This document shows positions 61,317 to 64,000 of a stretch of DNA of 64,000 nucleotides, in pieces. The notes under the pieces were generated by a model that worked only from the letters and a program-made list of their open reading frames with translations, was not told the origin of the DNA and ran no database searches. The stretch lies in assembly GCF_004208525.1 (NCBI RefSeq), contig NZ_SGIT01000001.1, forward strand, positions 682,001-746,000, written 5' to 3'. Each line of letters starts with the position of its first letter. Position 1 is the stretch's first letter. Origin of the DNA: Sphingobacterium corticibacterium (GTDB taxonomy: Bacteria > Bacteroidota > Bacteroidia > Sphingobacteriales > Sphingobacteriaceae). Made by a program: the position numbers and the translations under genes.

Positions 61317-62702
61317 ATGATTAAACATATTATGGCAACCACAATAGTGTGGGGTGCCGTTGTTGCGACATTTCCACTATATGCACAGCAACAACAAGAA
61401 CATGCTTTGGGCAGCCTATGGCTCAAAGTAGAGGAAAACTATGTGGGTATTAATGCGAAAACGGCTTCCGTTGATGCCGCTAAACTCCATGAACGGGCAG
61501 TAAAAAGCAATATGCTACCGCAGATAAAAGCACAGGTACAGAATACCTACGGAACTTATGAGGGAAGTTCGGGAGGCTTTTTTCCGCAGGCAGGTTTCTT
61601 TAACGTGAGCGGTTCGACCGCAGGATTGGATGGTAGTTCCATAGCCGCCAGTACCTTTGGCTCCGCAATTGCCGAATGGGAGGTTTTTTCTTTCGGAAAG
61701 CTCCACAAGCAGAAAGAGGCTGCCGGAGCTTTGTACGATAAATCGCTAAACGAAAAAGACGCGTATTTGCTCAATCTGAAAAAGATGTTGTCCGAACGGT
61801 ACATTGTCTTTTTATATAATAATGCTAAACTGAATTGGACGGAGAAAAATGCCGAACGCCTGAACGATATTCGCAAAATAACTTCGGGGTTGTCCGCATC
61901 AGGATTACGACCTGTGGCGGACAGCTTGCTTGCTTCATCATCGTACGTTCAGGCAATGGGCGAATACGATAAATGGAGCGGTTTCAAAAATGCTTCCTTT
62001 ATCAAACTATTGGAACTCTACGGCGACGAGACAATTGATTATACAACTTCTGTCGAACGGTTCAGCAACCCGTCAGCAATGAATTTAAACAGCGAAAACG
62101 CTATAAATCCTTCGCACCCTATATTGAATACATTGGACAAGCAATCTAAATATTATACATTGAGCGGTCAGGCACAAAAAAGAGCCTCATTACCGTCTGT
62201 CAGTATTTTGGGAGGTTATGCACACCGTGGAACAGGTATCAGCCCGAACGGAACGGTATCGGGTGCTTGGAAAGACGGCTTTAGCAACACCACCAATAAT
62301 TTTTTGGCAGGTATCGGCATTACGTGGAATATCACAAGCCTGCATACCAACCGTATGAAAGGCGAACAGCTTTTTAAAGAAGCGGAAAGTATCAAACTGC
62401 TCCAAACGCAGTACGAGCAGACCATGCAAGCGGATCTGTCCGCATCAAAGACAAAAATCGTACAGCAATACGAACAGCTCCAAAAAACAAGGCTTGCCGT
62501 ACAGCAGTCGCAGGATGCTTACGAAATGTACCTCGCAAGATACAAAAGCGGTCTTATTGCATTGAGCGAGCTTTTGCAGATAAGAGCCTTGTTGGAGCAG
62601 GCTGAAAACACCCATATCGCGGCATCACGGGATTATTGGGTTCTCCTGGCTTATGAGGCAGAGCTGACTGCCAATTTCGATTTTTTGTTTAACAATCTTT
62701 AA
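61317..62702 (+). CDS. TolC family outer membrane efflux protein
   Basis: A 461-residue protein with a signal peptide (about 1-25, ending PLYAQ) and no lipobox. The helical repeats are LWLKVEENYVGINAKTASVDAAKLHERAVKSNMLPQIKAQ and, late, YEQLQKTRLAVQQSQDAYEMYLARYKSGLIALSELLQIRALLEQAENTHIAASRDYW, the two OEP domains. A Gly/Ser-rich insert near 85-115 (GSSGGFF, STAGLDGSS) is unusual. Outer membrane exit duct for the RND permease starting 10 bases downstream. Distinct from the OprM-type lipoprotein of the first operon. Confidence 0.88.
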   Translation: MIKHIMATTIVWGAVVATFPLYAQQQQEHALGSLWLKVEENYVGINAKTASVDAAKLHERAVKSNMLPQIKAQVQNTYGTYEGSSGGFFPQAGFFNVSGSTAGLDGSSIAASTFGSAIAEWEVFSFGKLHKQKEAAGALYDKSLNEKDAYLLNLKKMLSERYIVFLYNNAKLNWTEKNAERLNDIRKITSGLSASGLRPVADSLLASSSYVQAMGEYDKWSGFKNASFIKLLELYGDETIDYTTSVERFSNPSAMNLNSENAINPSHPILNTLDKQSKYYTLSGQAQKRASLPSVSILGGYAHRGTGISPNGTVSGAWKDGFSNTTNNFLAGIGITWNITSLHTNRMKGEQLFKEAESIKLLQTQYEQTMQADLSASKTKIVQQYEQLQKTRLAVQQSQDAYEMYLARYKSGLIALSELLQIRALLEQAENTHIAASRDYWVLLAYEAELTANFDFLFNNL

Positions 62703-62712
62703 TTAATCGTAT

Positions 62713-64000
62713 ATGAACATCATAAAATTTGCGTTAAGGAAACCGATTGCGATTATGGTTGTCGTACTGTCGATTGCTTTCTTTTCCTATAACACCGTAA
62801 AAAAAATCAACGTAGATATATTCCCCGAAGTGGAATTACCTACGATATACATCGCTATGCCCTACGGGGGATTGTCCCCTGCCTATATGGATGGGTTTAT
62901 GGCGAACGAGTTCCAAAAGGTACTTTTATTCGTCAGTGGTGTAGAAAACATCGATTTCAAAAGCGTACAGGGAATGACCCTGATGAAACTGAGCTTTTAC
63001 CCTGGAACCGATATGGCGCAGGCTGCTGGAGAGGTAGCCACCTTTACCAACCGGGCAATGGGGTTTCTGCCAGCTGGAGCGGTTCCGCCTATGGTCGTCC
63101 GCTTTGACGGTAGCTCACTTCCCGTAGGACAGCTGGTTTTTGAGAGTGAACAGCGTTCGGTCAATGAATTACAGACACTTGCCATCACGCGAATACGGCC
63201 GATGTTTACCGAAATCCCTGGCATTACTTCTCCAGCTCCATTCGGAGGGAACGTCCGGACAATCGTGGTCAATATAAACCCCGAAGCCATGCAGGCAAAC
63301 GGGTTAAGTCCTGAAGAAATTACAGCCGCTATTACCAAGAACAGCCTGCCGTCGCCTGCGGGAAATATTCGCATCGGCGATAAAAACTTAATGGCTCCGA
63401 TTAACTCCATTGCCAAGAACCCCGAAGAATTTCTGAATACACCTGTAAAAACAAACGATAATAGGACTATATATGTCCGTGATGTCGCAAGTGTATTGGA
63501 CGCAGCAGACCAGACCGTAGGTTATGCAGTTGTTAACGGCAAAAGATCGGTGTACCTGCCGATTATCAAAAAGGCGGATGCCTCCACATTGGACGCCGTA
63601 GAAAACTTAAAGTCTTCTATTCCCATGCTGAAAAACCAACTGCCCGAAGACGTGGATGTCCATTATGAATTTGACCAATCGACCTACATCGAAAGGGCAC
63701 TTTCCACGCTTATCCACGAAGGAATTTTGGGTGCAGTATTTACTGGTGTGGTTATTTTACTCTTTTTGGGCGATAACCGTGGGGCAATCATCGTTGTATT
63801 GACCATTCCGATTGCGATTTTGTCAGCTGTTTCCGTTTTGCACCTTTTCGGGCAGACCATAAACATTATGACCTTGAGCGGTCTTGCCTTGTCAATTGGT
63901 ATTCTCGTCGATGAAGCCACCGTAACGATAGAGAACATACACCAGCATTTTGAAATGGGCAAGCCCAAACAGCGAGCCATTTTGGACGCTTTGCTCGAAA
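62713..64000 (+). CDS. RND efflux permease, N-terminal part (cut by the window end)
   Basis: The gene starts at ATG 62713 and runs off the right edge; 429 codons are present. The N-terminus NIIKFALRKPIAIMVVVLSI is TM1, and the porter loop reads PEVELPTIYIAMPYGGLSPAYMDGFMANEFQ. TM2 and TM3 are about GILGAVFTGVVILLFLGD and AIIVVLTIPIAILSAVSVL. TM4 has ALSIGILVDEATVTIENIHQHFE, with the proton-relay Asp but Glu in place of the second Asp of AcrB. The pump is of the AcrB/CzcA superfamily, not of the HAE1 type in the first operon. No adaptor gene lies between it and the TolC gene; one may follow beyond the window. Confidence 0.9.
   Translation, partial: MNIIKFALRKPIAIMVVVLSIAFFSYNTVKKINVDIFPEVELPTIYIAMPYGGLSPAYMDGFMANEFQKVLLFVSGVENIDFKSVQGMTLMKLSFYPGTDMAQAAGEVATFTNRAMGFLPAGAVPPMVVRFDGSSLPVGQLVFESEQRSVNELQTLAITRIRPMFTEIPGITSPAPFGGNVRTIVVNINPEAMQANGLSPEEITAAITKNSLPSPAGNIRIGDKNLMAPINSIAKNPEEFLNTPVKTNDNRTIYVRDVASVLDAADQTVGYAVVNGKRSVYLPIIKKADASTLDAVENLKSSIPMLKNQLPEDVDVHYEFDQSTYIERALSTLIHEGILGAVFTGVVILLFLGDNRGAIIVVLTIPIAILSAVSVLHLFGQTINIMTLSGLALSIGILVDEATVTIENIHQHFEMGKPKQRAILDALLE

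Overview
The window looks like chromosomal DNA of a Bacteroidota species, most likely a Sphingobacteriaceae member (Sphingobacterium/Pedobacter-like). The reasons are SusC/SusD genes with a Y_Y_Y-type regulator, the ftsX-DUF3098-uppP-truB-ribF operon, promoters of the TTTG-N19-TAnnTTTG type, and a general lack of Shine-Dalgarno sequences, with a striking exception at rpsU. The assignment rests on gene content and protein resemblance only; no database search was run.

Layout. 1-7.9 kb: end of a MocR/PdxR-like regulator, a secreted zinc-dependent phospholipase C-like protein, a glycosyltransferase-FKBP-aldo/keto reductase run, YceI and topoisomerase IV subunit A. 7.9-8.6 kb: no intact gene, but a strictly 63-bp-periodic degenerate array that reads as the relic of a 21-residue repeat protein. 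8.6-26.5 kb: a large polysaccharide utilisation locus on the minus strand (regulator, SusC, SusD, LamG surface lipoprotein, two glucoamylase-family/GH144-like lipoproteins, sulfatase, GH43, GH3). 26.5-40.9 kb: housekeeping genes (ispE, ribF, truB, uppP, ftsX, leuS), a SatD-DUF3307 pair preceded by three 28-bp palindromic repeats, cutC, a Tat-type asparaginase, an aminotransferase and transporters. 41-50.7 kb: three tRNA genes (Gly, Ser, Met), small lipoproteins, a DinB/WYL pair, a sphingomyelinase-like exonuclease-fold protein, a glycosyltransferase-flippase-glycosyltransferase operon and rpsU.

50.7-64 kb is an accessory region. It starts at a tRNA-Met gene followed directly by a tyrosine integrase broken by two single-base homopolymer shifts. 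It then carries a tripartite RND efflux pump (minus strand), a divergent TetR regulator, an SMR transporter, a Qnr-like pentapeptide repeat protein, and a second efflux set (TolC plus RND permease) that runs off the end of the window. This looks like an integrated multidrug/biocide resistance island, although no second attachment site is visible.

How the genes work together. The PUL proteins would bind, cut, desulfate and import a glucan or glucan-containing glycan, with the membrane-anchored HTH regulator presumably sensing an oligosaccharide. A textbook promoter with adjacent palindromic sites lies in front of susC. The efflux operon and the TetR operon share one divergent control region with an operator-like palindrome overlapping the promoter elements. 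The most noteworthy non-coding signals are the 63-bp array (8.0-8.4 kb), the 28-bp iterated palindromes (34.29-34.37 kb), the susC control region (23.4-23.6 kb) and the rpsU Shine-Dalgarno.
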